This document shows positions 19,543-28,050 of a stretch of 64,000 nucleotides of DNA, in pieces. Made by a program: the position numbers and the translations under genes. The notes under the pieces are model-generated. The model saw only the letters and a list, made by a program, of their open reading frames with translations. It had not been told where the DNA came from and made no database searches. The stretch's first letter is position 1; each line of letters opens with the position of its first letter. The stretch spans positions 1 to 64,000 of the forward strand of contig CALSLW010000003.1 in assembly GCA_943787295.1 (NCBI GenBank). The letters run 5' to 3'. Source of the DNA: an uncultured Flavobacteriaceae bacterium. Lineage in GTDB: Bacteria > Bacteroidota > Bacteroidia > Flavobacteriales > Flavobacteriaceae.

Positions 19543-20019
19543 ATGAGTAAAGTATCTTATTATACCGAAGAAGGTCTAAAAAAGTTGCGCGAGGAACTCA
19601 ATCATTTAAAAGACATAGAACGCCCTAAAGCTTCTCAGGCAATTGCGGAAGCCCGAGACAAAGGAGATTTAAGTGAAAACGCCGAATACGACGCTGCCAA
19701 AGAAGCCCAAGGAATGCTAGAAATGCGTATCGCTAAAAAGGAAGAGACCTTGTCTAATGCTCGTATTATCAACGAGGCAGAACTCGACACCTCTAAAGTA
19801 TTGGTTTTGTCTACCGTAGAGGTGAAAAACAAAGCCAATGGGATGCAAATGACTTATACCCTGGTCGCACAAAGCGAAGCCGATTTAGCTTCTGGAAAAA
19901 TCTCTGTTGATTCCCCTATTGGAAAAGGTTTATTGGGGAAAAAAGTCGGAGAAGCAGCTGTAATCCAAGTTCCAAACGGCACCATTGAATTTGAAGTCTT
20001 ATCTATTAGTCGTTCCTAA
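19543..20019 (+). CDS. greA: Transcription elongation factor GreA
   Basis: YYTEEGLKKLREELNHLKDIERPKASQAIAEARDKGDLSENAEYDAAKEAQ. Confidence 0.96.
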   Translation: MSKVSYYTEEGLKKLREELNHLKDIERPKASQAIAEARDKGDLSENAEYDAAKEAQGMLEMRIAKKEETLSNARIINEAELDTSKVLVLSTVEVKNKANGMQMTYTLVAQSEADLASGKISVDSPIGKGLLGKKVGEAAVIQVPNGTIEFEVLSISRS

Positions 20020-20411
20020 TGAGCATTTTCGCTAAAATTATTGCAGGGGAAGTACCCGCATACAAAGTAGCCGAAAACGAACAACATCTCGCCTTTTTAG
20101 ACATTAACCCTAATGCCAAAGGACACACCCTTTGTATTCCTAAAAAAAAGACGGATAAACTTTTTGATTTATCGCAAGAGGAATACTACGCTTTAATGGA
20201 ATTTTCTCGCAAGGTCGCTCTGGGTCTTGAAAAAGCCGTTCCCTGTAAACGTATCGGGATGACTGTGATCGGTCTAGAAGTCCCACATGCACATGTTCAT
20301 TTGATTCCGTTGCAAACAATGGCAGATGCCACTTTTGGTAAAAAAGAAAGTCTTACTCCAGAAGAAATGCAAAGTTTAGCCACTAGTATTGCTGCTAAAA
20401 TAGATCACTAA
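20019..20411 (+). CDS. HIT-family protein
   Basis: SIFAKIIAGEVPAYKVAE, HAHVHLIPL. Confidence 0.93.
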   Translation: MSIFAKIIAGEVPAYKVAENEQHLAFLDINPNAKGHTLCIPKKKTDKLFDLSQEEYYALMEFSRKVALGLEKAVPCKRIGMTVIGLEVPHAHVHLIPLQTMADATFGKKESLTPEEMQSLATSIAAKIDH

Positions 20412-20420
20412 GTCAATAGG

Positions 20421-21587
20421 TTACTCTTGGCTTTTGGGCAGCATAATTTCAAAGGTTGTTCCCACGCCTAGTTTCGTTTCTTTAACGTGGATTAATCCTT
20501 GGTGATAATCGTGGACAATCCGTTTTGCAAGCGAAAGCCCTAGGCCCCAGCCGCGACTCTTGGTCGTAAAACCAGGGCGAAATATTTTTTTTAGCGCCTT
20601 CGACGTAATCCCACTCCCACCGTCACGAACTAAAATACGCACCTCAGCTTTTTTATCGATAATACGCACGCTAAGAGGCCCGATTCCCTTCATGGCATCT
20701 AGGCCGTTTTTAATTAAGTTTTCTAAGGTCCAACTCAGTAGCGATGCATTGAGCGGAAGGATAATTTCTTTGTCGGGGAATTCTAAGGTCCATTCTACCT
20801 GTTTCCCCGTTCGCTTTTGTAAATAGGCAACGGTCTCTTTGCTCACCCTAACGATATCTGCAGGGATTAACTCTGGCAGTGACCCTACTTTTGAAAAACG
20901 CTCTGTAATCACTTCAAGGCGTTCGATATCTTTTTGCATTTCTTCTAGCGAGGCAGGAGCAATATTTTCTTCTTTTAGCAAAGCAATCCACCCCATCAGA
21001 GAACTTAAAGGAGTACCAATTTGGTGGGCGGTTTCTTTGGCCATCCCTGCCCATAAACGATTTTGTTCTGAAGCTTTATTGGTTTGAAAGAAAAAGTACA
21101 ACAATCCTCCAAAAAGAAATAGGATTAAAAGTAAGGCCAGTGGATAATACTGGAGCTTCACTAATAAGGGCGCGTTACCATAATATAAATTCTGATTGAT
21201 CAAGTCTTTGTAAACGATCGGGATAGGGGCATTCACTGATTTTAGATGGGCTAGCTTCTTGAAAAGTTCAATAGAATCGGGATCGTTTGTTTTGCTCCAC
21301 TCAATATTTTTAAAGTCAACGATTTTCCCTTGTTCATCTACTTGGATCATAGGAGTAACCCCTATTTTCTGTAAAACATCAAAGGCGAGATTTCCATAGC
21401 TTATGCTTAAGTCAGAACTTTCTGCAATCTCTTGTTGCGCCATGGCCCACAGTTCCATTTTGACGCGCTCTTCTTTTTTGACGATTTTAAAAAGCACATT
21501 GGTGTTCCACATAATCAACACCACTATAGCAAATGCGCCATAGAGTCCCCAACTTTTCCATAAATGTTTAAACGATTGGAACACCAC
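20421..21587 (-). CDS. Membrane sensor histidine kinase
   Basis: ETAHQIGTPLSSLMGWI H-box, NLIKNGLDAM, DGGSGI, GWGLGLSLAKRIV. Confidence 0.9.
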   Translation of the reverse strand: MVFQSFKHLWKSWGLYGAFAIVVLIMWNTNVLFKIVKKEERVKMELWAMAQQEIAESSDLSISYGNLAFDVLQKIGVTPMIQVDEQGKIVDFKNIEWSKTNDPDSIELFKKLAHLKSVNAPIPIVYKDLINQNLYYGNAPLLVKLQYYPLALLLILFLFGGLLYFFFQTNKASEQNRLWAGMAKETAHQIGTPLSSLMGWIALLKEENIAPASLEEMQKDIERLEVITERFSKVGSLPELIPADIVRVSKETVAYLQKRTGKQVEWTLEFPDKEIILPLNASLLSWTLENLIKNGLDAMKGIGPLSVRIIDKKAEVRILVRDGGSGITSKALKKIFRPGFTTKSRGWGLGLSLAKRIVHDYHQGLIHVKETKLGVGTTFEIMLPKSQE

Positions 21588-21679
21588 GAAATTCTTAACG
21601 CTCTAAATTACCGATTATTATCGAAACCTCGGGGCTAAGACAAAGTCCTAGCTATTTTTCGTTTAGGGAAAAGGGGTAG

Positions 21680-21691
21680 TTCCCATGGGAA
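21680..21691. promoter_or_regulatory. Perfect 12-bp palindrome TTCCCATGGGAA upstream of DUF3127 gene
   Basis: Flanked by GTAg/TAC and 4 bp upstream of TATTTTTG (21696-21703). Confidence 0.4.
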
Positions 21692-21723
21692 TACTTATTT
21701 TTGCTTTCTAATTAAGTATAAAG

Positions 21724-22101
21724 ATGGAAGTATCTGGTAAAATCAAGTGGTTAGATGAAACCAAAACCTACGGAAACAACGGTTTTCGTAAACGCGAAGT
21801 TGTTGTAACAACAGAAGAGCAATACCCGCAGCACATATTAGTAGAATTTGTTCAGGATAAATGTGACTTACTCAACAATTTCCAATTGGGACAAAATGTG
21901 AAGATTGGGATTAACTTACGCGGTCGCGAATGGGTCAATCCACAGGGAGAAACAAAGTATTTCAACTCTGTTCAAGGATGGAGAATAGAAGCTGCCGGCG
22001 CTGCTGCTCCTTCACAAGAAATGCCTCCTATGCCACCAGCCTCTGCTTTTGAAGCAGCACCAGAAAAAGACAACGAAGTAGAAGACGATTTACCATTCTA
22101 A
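21724..22101 (+). CDS. DUF3127 domain protein (OB-fold-like)
   Basis: MEVSGKIKWLDETKTYGNNGFRKREVVVTTEEQYPQHI...; acidic EVEDDLPF tail as in SSB-like proteins. Confidence 0.85.
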   Translation: MEVSGKIKWLDETKTYGNNGFRKREVVVTTEEQYPQHILVEFVQDKCDLLNNFQLGQNVKIGINLRGREWVNPQGETKYFNSVQGWRIEAAGAAAPSQEMPPMPPASAFEAAPEKDNEVEDDLPF

Positions 22102-22210
22102 AGAAGAGCTCTAAGATGGTCTGTTAGATCGACTCGATTTAATCTGTGTATTTTGAAGGCTAAATTCTTAATTCATAATTATTTCAGTTGTCAATCAAAA
22201 ATTAATGTAG

Positions 22211-22218
22211 TACATTTG
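22211..22218 (+). promoter_or_regulatory. -7 element TACATTTG upstream of rplM, with TTG at 22188-22190
   Basis: TAnnTTTG with TTG 20 bp upstream. Confidence 0.6.
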
Positions 22219-22262
22219 CACCCCCATAGCAGGGGAACAAATAATAGATAAAACAATTTATT

Positions 22263-22718
22263 GTGGATACACTAAGTTATAAAACCATTTCGGCTAATGC
22301 CAACACCGTTGATAAACAATGGGTTGTAGTTGATGTAGCGGGAATGCCTTTAGGAAGAATAGCCTCAGAAGTGGCAAAATTAATTCGCGGGAAGCACAAA
22401 CCTAATTACACCCCTCACGTTGACTGTGGCGATAATGTTATCGTGATCAATGCTGAAAAGATTCAGTTAAGCGGTGAGAAGTGGAAGCAAAAAATCTACT
22501 TGCGTCACACTGGATACCCAGGTGGACAACGCGCCTTAAGCGCTGAGCAATTATATGCAAAAAGCCCTTCGCGTTTAGTAGAAAATGCTGTACGTGGAAT
22601 GTTACCAAAAAACAAACTAGGTGCCACGTTGTATAGAAATCTAAAAGTATTTAATGGTGCAGAGCATACTCATGCAGGGTTAAACCCAACCGCCATTCAA
22701 TTAAATAAATTTAACTAA
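22263..22718 (+). CDS. rplM: 50S ribosomal protein L13
   Basis: [39 protein letters not shown] start. Confidence 0.96.
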   Translation: MDTLSYKTISANANTVDKQWVVVDVAGMPLGRIASEVAKLIRGKHKPNYTPHVDCGDNVIVINAEKIQLSGEKWKQKIYLRHTGYPGGQRALSAEQLYAKSPSRLVENAVRGMLPKNKLGATLYRNLKVFNGAEHTHAGLNPTAIQLNKFN

Positions 22719-23104
22719 TGGATGTAATTCATACTATCGGTCGTCGTAAGACCTCTGTTGCACGTATCTTCTTAGGAAAAGGAAAAGGAAAGATCACCGT
22801 CAACAAAAAAGACTACACAGACTATTTCCCAACCCCAACTTTACAGTATAAGATTCAGCAGCCTTTTGCTTTGACAGAAACAGAAGGAAATTATGATTTA
22901 AAAGTGACTGTTGTAGGGGGTGGAACAAATGGACAAGTAGAAGCAGTTCGCCTCGCGATCTCTCGTGCTTTGTGTCAAATTAACGAAGAGCACCGTTTGG
23001 TTTTAAAGCCAGAAGGTCTTTTGACACGTGATCCTAGAATGGTAGAACGTAAGAAATTCGGTCAGAAGAAAGCCCGTAAGAAATTCCAGTTCTCTAAGCG
23101 TTAA
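22718..23104 (+). CDS. rpsI: 30S ribosomal protein S9
   Basis: [23 protein letters not shown]...[17 protein letters not shown]. Confidence 0.97.
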   Translation: MDVIHTIGRRKTSVARIFLGKGKGKITVNKKDYTDYFPTPTLQYKIQQPFALTETEGNYDLKVTVVGGGTNGQVEAVRLAISRALCQINEEHRLVLKPEGLLTRDPRMVERKKFGQKKARKKFQFSKR

Positions 23105-23113
23105 TATTTTTTT

Positions 23114-23136
23114 ACTCCTTTTTCAAAAAAAGGAGT
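23114..23136. terminator. 10-bp stem hairpin after rpsI
   Basis: ACTCCTTTTT CAA AAAAAGGAGT. Confidence 0.55.
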
Positions 23137-23165
23137 TGTTCATATATTTTTCAACCCGTTGCCCA

Positions 23166-23212
23166 CTCAGCTTGCTGAGATTTAGTTTAGCATCTAAATA
23201 GGAGAGGCCTAT
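23166..23212 (+). promoter_or_regulatory. Candidate structured rpsB leader (three consecutive hairpins)
   Basis: CTCAG-CTTG-CTGAG; TTTAG-8nt-CTAAA; ATAGG-agagg-CCTAT. Confidence 0.4.
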
Positions 23213-23261
23213 ATTATAGCCACTTTCTTATTGCTAACTACGGAACGTAAACTAACCAAAA

Positions 23262-24140
23262 ATGGCAAACACAGACGTTAAAGACCTGCTTGACGCAGGC
23301 GTACACTTTGGTCACTTGACCAGAAAATGGAATCCTAACATGGCGCCCTATATCTATATGGAGCGTAATGGAATCCACATCATTAACCTTTACAAAACTG
23401 CAGCTAAAGTAGACGAAGCGGCAGAAGCAATGAAGAAAATCGCTGCTTCTGGACGTAAGATCCTTTTTGTTGCAACAAAAAAACAAGCCAAAGATATCGT
23501 TGCAACCAAAGCGGCTGCAGCTAAAATGCCTTACATCACAGAGCGTTGGCCTGGTGGAATGTTAACCAACTTTGTTACCATTCGTAAAGCAGTTAAGAAA
23601 ATGGCTTCTATCGATCGCATGAAGAAAGATGGAACTTTTGAAACTTTATCGAAGAAAGAAAAGTTACAAGTAGACCGTCAGCGTGCGAAACTAGAAAAGA
23701 ACTTAGGTTCAATTACAGATATGACCCGTCTTCCGGGGGCATTATTTGTTGTTGACATTAAGCGTGAGCACATTGCCATCAAAGAAGCACAGAAATTAAA
23801 CATTCCAATCTTTGCCATGGTCGATACCAACTCTGATCCTCGTGATGTAGATTTCGTTATCCCTGCAAATGATGATGCTTCTAAGTCAATCGAAAAGATT
23901 TTAGGCATTGTAACTGAAGCAGTAAGCGAAGGCTTAACTACGCGTCAATCTGAAAAAGATGCGGCGAATAAAGGCCAAGAAGAAGCGAAAGAAGCTCCAG
24001 CAGCAGAAGCTCCAGTAGCAGAAGCAGCAGCAGAAGCTCCAGTAGCAGAAGCAGCACCGGAAGCTCCAGCAGTTGAAGCAACTCCAGAAGCACCAGAAGC
24101 ACCATCAGCAGAAAGCGCAGACGCAGCTAAAGACGCTTAA
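23262..24140 (+). CDS. rpsB: 30S ribosomal protein S2 with Ala/Glu/Pro-rich C-terminal tail
   Basis: LLDAGVHFGHLTRKWNPNMAPYIYMERNGIHIINL; tail EAPVAEAAAEAPVAEAAPEAP. Confidence 0.97.
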   Translation: MANTDVKDLLDAGVHFGHLTRKWNPNMAPYIYMERNGIHIINLYKTAAKVDEAAEAMKKIAASGRKILFVATKKQAKDIVATKAAAAKMPYITERWPGGMLTNFVTIRKAVKKMASIDRMKKDGTFETLSKKEKLQVDRQRAKLEKNLGSITDMTRLPGALFVVDIKREHIAIKEAQKLNIPIFAMVDTNSDPRDVDFVIPANDDASKSIEKILGIVTEAVSEGLTTRQSEKDAANKGQEEAKEAPAAEAPVAEAAAEAPVAEAAPEAPAVEATPEAPEAPSAESADAAKDA

Positions 24141-24226
24141 GCATCACATTTAATATTGAGTAAATTATCCATAGCGAATAAAGCTTTTCTTAGGAATAGC
24201 TTTTTCGTTTTAAATTCAAATAAACT

Positions 24227-25048
24227 ATGAAAATTACTGCATCAGAAGTAAATAAATTACGTCAAGCCACAGGGGCTGGAATGATGGATTGTAAAAAAGC
24301 TTTAGTTGAAGCCGAAGGAGACTTTGACAAAGCGGTAGAAAACTTACGTAAAAAAGGTCAAAAAGTTGCGGCTAATCGCGCTGATCGCGATTCAGCTGAA
24401 GGAGCTGTTTTAGCTAAAGTGAACGCAGACAATACCGCTGGTGTTGTTGTGTCAGTAAACTGTGAAACAGATTTCGTTGCTAAAAACGACCGTTACTTAG
24501 CCTTAGCCAATCAAATCCTTGATTTAGCTTTAGAAGCAAAAACAATCGAAGATTTACTTGCTGCAGACTTTGGTGGTATGAGCGTAGCTGATAAATTAAC
24601 CGAGCAAACTGGGGTAATCGGAGAGAAAATTGAAATCGGTGGTTTCAAAAGAATCGAAGGTCCTTTTGTAGGACACTACATCCACGCTGGAAATAAAATC
24701 GCAACCATCGTAGGTCTTTCTGCAAACGTAGAAGGTGGAGCAGAAGCAGCAAAGAATGTTGCCATGCAAGCCGCTGCAATGAATCCTATCGCCTTAAATG
24801 AAGAAGGTGTTGATGCAACCGTAATCGAAAAAGAAATCGAAATTGCCAAAGACCAACTGCGTCAAGAAGGTAAGCCAGAGGCTATGTTAGACAACATTGC
24901 CAAAGGAAAGATCAAGCGTTTCTTTAAAGACAATACTCTTGTAAACCAAGCGTTTATCAAAGATAGCAAACAAACCGTTACACAATATGTTCAATCTGTT
25001 AATGCAGATTTAACGGTAACAGACTTTGCTCGCCTAGCCTTAGTATAG
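24227..25048 (+). CDS. tsf: Elongation factor Ts
   Basis: VNKLRQATGAGMMDCKKALVEAEGDFDKAVE. Confidence 0.97.
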   Translation: MKITASEVNKLRQATGAGMMDCKKALVEAEGDFDKAVENLRKKGQKVAANRADRDSAEGAVLAKVNADNTAGVVVSVNCETDFVAKNDRYLALANQILDLALEAKTIEDLLAADFGGMSVADKLTEQTGVIGEKIEIGGFKRIEGPFVGHYIHAGNKIATIVGLSANVEGGAEAAKNVAMQAAAMNPIALNEEGVDATVIEKEIEIAKDQLRQEGKPEAMLDNIAKGKIKRFFKDNTLVNQAFIKDSKQTVTQYVQSVNADLTVTDFARLALV

Positions 25049-25088
25049 TCCGCTTATTGGGCAGAGATATAAGTCTCTCAATCAATTA

Positions 25089-25118
25089 AAATCCGTGCAT
25101 TGCACGGATTTTTTTTTG
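25089..25118 (+). terminator. Rho-independent terminator after tsf
   Basis: AAATCCGTGCATTGCACGGATTTTTTTTT. Confidence 0.9.
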
Positions 25119-25375
25119 CTCTAAAATTTCACTCAAAAAATGCATTAAAATATGTATAATATAATAAATAAATTTTAACTTTAATAATTAAAATTTATGG
25201 TTTGACTCGTTTACTGTCAGGATTTCCCCTTTTTTTACTTAAATCATCTTTTGCTCAAATTGGCCTTTATGGAGCACTACAATTCGCTTCAAGTGAAGTG
25301 ATTGCTCTCCGGACAAGGGGCTCAGGACAAGGCTCGAAGTGACTGTAGGGTCATTGCAATCACCCCCGTCCATTT

Positions 25376-25394
25376 CCTGCCTTCGGTAGGCAGG
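25376..25394. repeat. Palindromic hairpin CCTGCCT-TCGGT-AGGCAGG, followed by a diverged second copy (to about 25415)
   Basis: Perfect 7-bp stem, 5-nt loop; then CCATACCTTCGGCAGGCAGG. Confidence 0.8.
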
Positions 25395-25444
25395 CCATAC
25401 CTTCGGCAGGCAGGCGACCACCTTTGTCCATTTCGAGCGCAGTC

Positions 25445-25490
25445 GAGAAATCTACCGAAGTGGAGAAATCTACCGAAGCCGAGAAATCTA
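25445..25490. repeat. 18-bp tandem repeat GAGAAATCTACCGAAG(TG/CC), about 2.6 copies
   Basis: 25445-25462, 25463-25480, partial 25481-25490. Confidence 0.9.
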
Positions 25491-25496
25491 ACCATT

Positions 25497-25790
25497 ATGA
25501 CCAAGAACTACTACATCTACATCCTTACAAACAAGGCCAAAACGGTGCTTTACATCGGGGTGACCAATAACCTAAAAAGAAGGATTTACGAACATCGAAA
25601 CCCTGAGCCTAATTCAAAATCCTTTTCTAGCAGGTACAAAACGATTTACCTCATTTACTACGAACACTTTTTTAGTATCAGGAAGGCTATTCAGCGAGAG
25701 AAGCAGTTAAAACGATGGAGTCGTATTAAAAAAGAAAAGCTTATCGCTACCAAAAACCCTGAATGGAATTTTTTGAATGATACGATTTAG
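25497..25790 (+). CDS. GIY-YIG nuclease-domain protein (UPF0213/UvrC-N-like)
   Basis: YYIYILTNKAKTVLYIGVTNNLKRRIYEHRN...KAIQREKQLKRWSRIKKEKLI; ATG at 25497. Confidence 0.9.
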   Translation: MTKNYYIYILTNKAKTVLYIGVTNNLKRRIYEHRNPEPNSKSFSSRYKTIYLIYYEHFFSIRKAIQREKQLKRWSRIKKEKLIATKNPEWNFLNDTI

Positions 25791-25880
25791 AGACTTCTCC
25801 ACTTCGCCTCCCTATGGTAGGCTTCGGTCGAAGTGACCATGGAGTATTCGAAGGATGTCGAAGTGACTACAGGGATTATT

Positions 25881-26804
25881 CTACTTAAGTTTACGGATGA
25901 TAAAAGCGTCTGGTAATTCTTGAAACGCCCCAGAAAATGCTTGTCCTACTTCAATCGCTTTTCTTCTTAAGTAATCACCGTGAAGATAACTGTGATACAA
26001 GACATCAAAATCAATTTCGCCTTGCGAATTAATTACTTGATCCCCAGCAATGTTATAGACATATAAAGATGGATCTGTAGCATCCATAAAATCGCGATAA
26101 TCCACCGCATCTAAATCTGCTTGTGTGGGTTCTCCTCCATAAAAACTTAAGAAAAGTGTTTGTAAAAAGGGATTCATTTGTCTTAACCCATCTAAGCTAA
26201 AACCAGTGAAAACATTTTCCCATTCATAGAGGTCATAAGTACTTTGCGCGGCAATTGCGACAACACCTTGAACCTGGTCATTGAGGTTATTTTTAAACCC
26301 ATTCCACTGGGCGATTCCTGCACCAGCAGATGCCCCCGCTAGAATGATTTTATTGGAGGGGATATTCATTTGGCTTAAATGATTTTTAATAAAACTGATC
26401 GCTTCTGTTCCGTCTTCAAGGGCAGAAATTACCCCTTGGTTTCCGGTTGTAGTTAACAAGCTATAATTTGCAGAAACGATCGCAATGTCTTTTTCAAAAA
26501 CAGCCTGCATGGTTTCTAACAAAAGGTCGTCAAAGGCTTGTGCTTTGTCTCCCCCAGTAAAGCCTCCGCCGTGAAAAAAGATAACGACGCCTGAAGGGTT
26601 TGAATTTTCAGGGAGAAGAATGTCGAGTTGTTGTCGTTCTTGATCTCCATAATTAATGTCTTCAAAAAAGCGACCTTCTCCTATAGGGGAAGCGATTTGG
26701 GTTACGCCAAAAATACTTTCAAGATCAACAGTTGTTGTGGGATCGTCACTTTTGGCACATGCTAATAAAAGCAAAATAAAGGGCAGTGTAATTAACTTTT
26801 TCAT
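25881..26804 (-). CDS. Alpha/beta hydrolase (carboxylesterase-like) lipoprotein
   Basis: Lipobox LLLAC; VIFFHGGGFTGGDKA, LAGASAGAGIA. Confidence 0.85.
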   Translation of the reverse strand: MKKLITLPFILLLLACAKSDDPTTTVDLESIFGVTQIASPIGEGRFFEDINYGDQERQQLDILLPENSNPSGVVIFFHGGGFTGGDKAQAFDDLLLETMQAVFEKDIAIVSANYSLLTTTGNQGVISALEDGTEAISFIKNHLSQMNIPSNKIILAGASAGAGIAQWNGFKNNLNDQVQGVVAIAAQSTYDLYEWENVFTGFSLDGLRQMNPFLQTLFLSFYGGEPTQADLDAVDYRDFMDATDPSLYVYNIAGDQVINSQGEIDFDVLYHSYLHGDYLRRKAIEVGQAFSGAFQELPDAFIIRKLK

Positions 26805-26838
26805 AGGTAGGTTTTTTTTAAAGGTATTGTTTTTTGTC

Positions 26839-28047
26839 TTATTCTTCTAACCCCTCGGGGTAGAGAAAATGATTATAAGGAAAACGGGTGATGTGAATAT
26901 CGCGAATAGCCGCATAAGCGCGTTTTCTAAAATCTTCTAAGTTAGACTTATTTAGCGCTGAAATAAACAAGGCATTTCCGTTCATTTTTGCCATCCAGGT
27001 GTCTTCCCATTCTTCGAGCGTATAGTGCTTAGAGGTTCGTTCTGTGACTAGATCGTCTTCTTCAATCACCTCTGGAGCGTAAGCGTCAATTTTATTAAAG
27101 ACCATCAAGGTGGGCTTGTCCAGGCTGTCGATCTCTTGTAAGATTTGATTGACAGAGGCAATGTGCTCTTCAAAATTAGGGTGAGCAATATCGACAACAT
27201 GCAATAAAAGATCTGCTTCGATCACTTCGTCTAGGGTACTTTTAAAGGACTCGACTAATTGGGTGGGTAATTTGCGAATAAACCCTACCGTATCACTTAA
27301 TAAAAAAGGAAGATTTCCAATCACTACTTTGCGTACAGTGGTATCCAGGGTGGCAAAAAGTTTGTTTTCTGCAAAGACCTTACTTTTTGATAAAACATTC
27401 ATCAGGGTTGATTTCCCCACATTGGTATAGCCGACTAAAGCGACCCTAACAAGGGCTCCACGGTTTCCGCGCTGGGTAGCCATCTGCTTATCTATAATAG
27501 TCAATTTTTTCTTTAAGAGGGTGATTTTATCACGAACAATACGACGGTCTGTTTCTATCTCTGTTTCTCCAGGACCGCGCATCCCGATCCCTCCTTTTTG
27601 TCTTTCAAGGTGTGTCCACAATCCTTTTAATCTGGGCAATAGATATTGGTATTGCGCTAATTCGACCTGGGTACGTGCATAACTTGTTTGTGCGCGTTGT
27701 GCAAAAATGTCTAAGATTAAACCTGTGCGATCAAGGATCTTACACTTTAGGGTTTTCTCAATATTATTTTGTTGTGCAGGGGTTAATTCGTCATCAAAAA
27801 CTACCGTAGATACATCGTTCTCATGGACAAAGGTTTCCACTTCTGCTAACTTTCCACTCCCGATAAAGGTTTTAGGGTTAGGTAAAGCAATCTTTTGCGT
27901 GAAACGCTTTATCACTTTCCCTCCAGCTGTTAAGGCAAGAAAATCTAATTCGTCAAGATACTCTTTTGATTGATCTTCATCTTGTTGTGCATTAATGATG
28001 CCTACTAATACCGTGTTTTCAACAGCTAAGGTTTTTTTTTCTAGCAT
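26839..28047 (-). CDS. hflX: GTPase HflX
   Basis: FDDELTPAQQNNIEKTL, QKGGIGMRGPGETEIETDRR, VALVGYTNVGKSTLMN. Confidence 0.95.
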   Translation of the reverse strand: MLEKKTLAVENTVLVGIINAQQDEDQSKEYLDELDFLALTAGGKVIKRFTQKIALPNPKTFIGSGKLAEVETFVHENDVSTVVFDDELTPAQQNNIEKTLKCKILDRTGLILDIFAQRAQTSYARTQVELAQYQYLLPRLKGLWTHLERQKGGIGMRGPGETEIETDRRIVRDKITLLKKKLTIIDKQMATQRGNRGALVRVALVGYTNVGKSTLMNVLSKSKVFAENKLFATLDTTVRKVVIGNLPFLLSDTVGFIRKLPTQLVESFKSTLDEVIEADLLLHVVDIAHPNFEEHIASVNQILQEIDSLDKPTLMVFNKIDAYAPEVIEEDDLVTERTSKHYTLEEWEDTWMAKMNGNALFISALNKSNLEDFRKRAYAAIRDIHITRFPYNHFLYPEGLEE

Positions 28048-28050
28048 GGG

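Noticed and set aside
20421-21587. Histidine kinase without adjacent response regulator as anomaly
   Set aside because: Orphan kinases with the ETAHQIGTPLSSL H-box are common in Bacteroidetes; all catalytic motifs present
25376-25490. CRISPR-like array
   Set aside because: Repeats are contiguous or irregular with no spacers of uniform length and no cas genes nearby
25302-25496. N-terminal 65-aa extension of the GIY-YIG ORF
   Set aside because: Encoded by palindromic/tandem repeat DNA; the GIY-YIG domain begins right after the ATG at 25497
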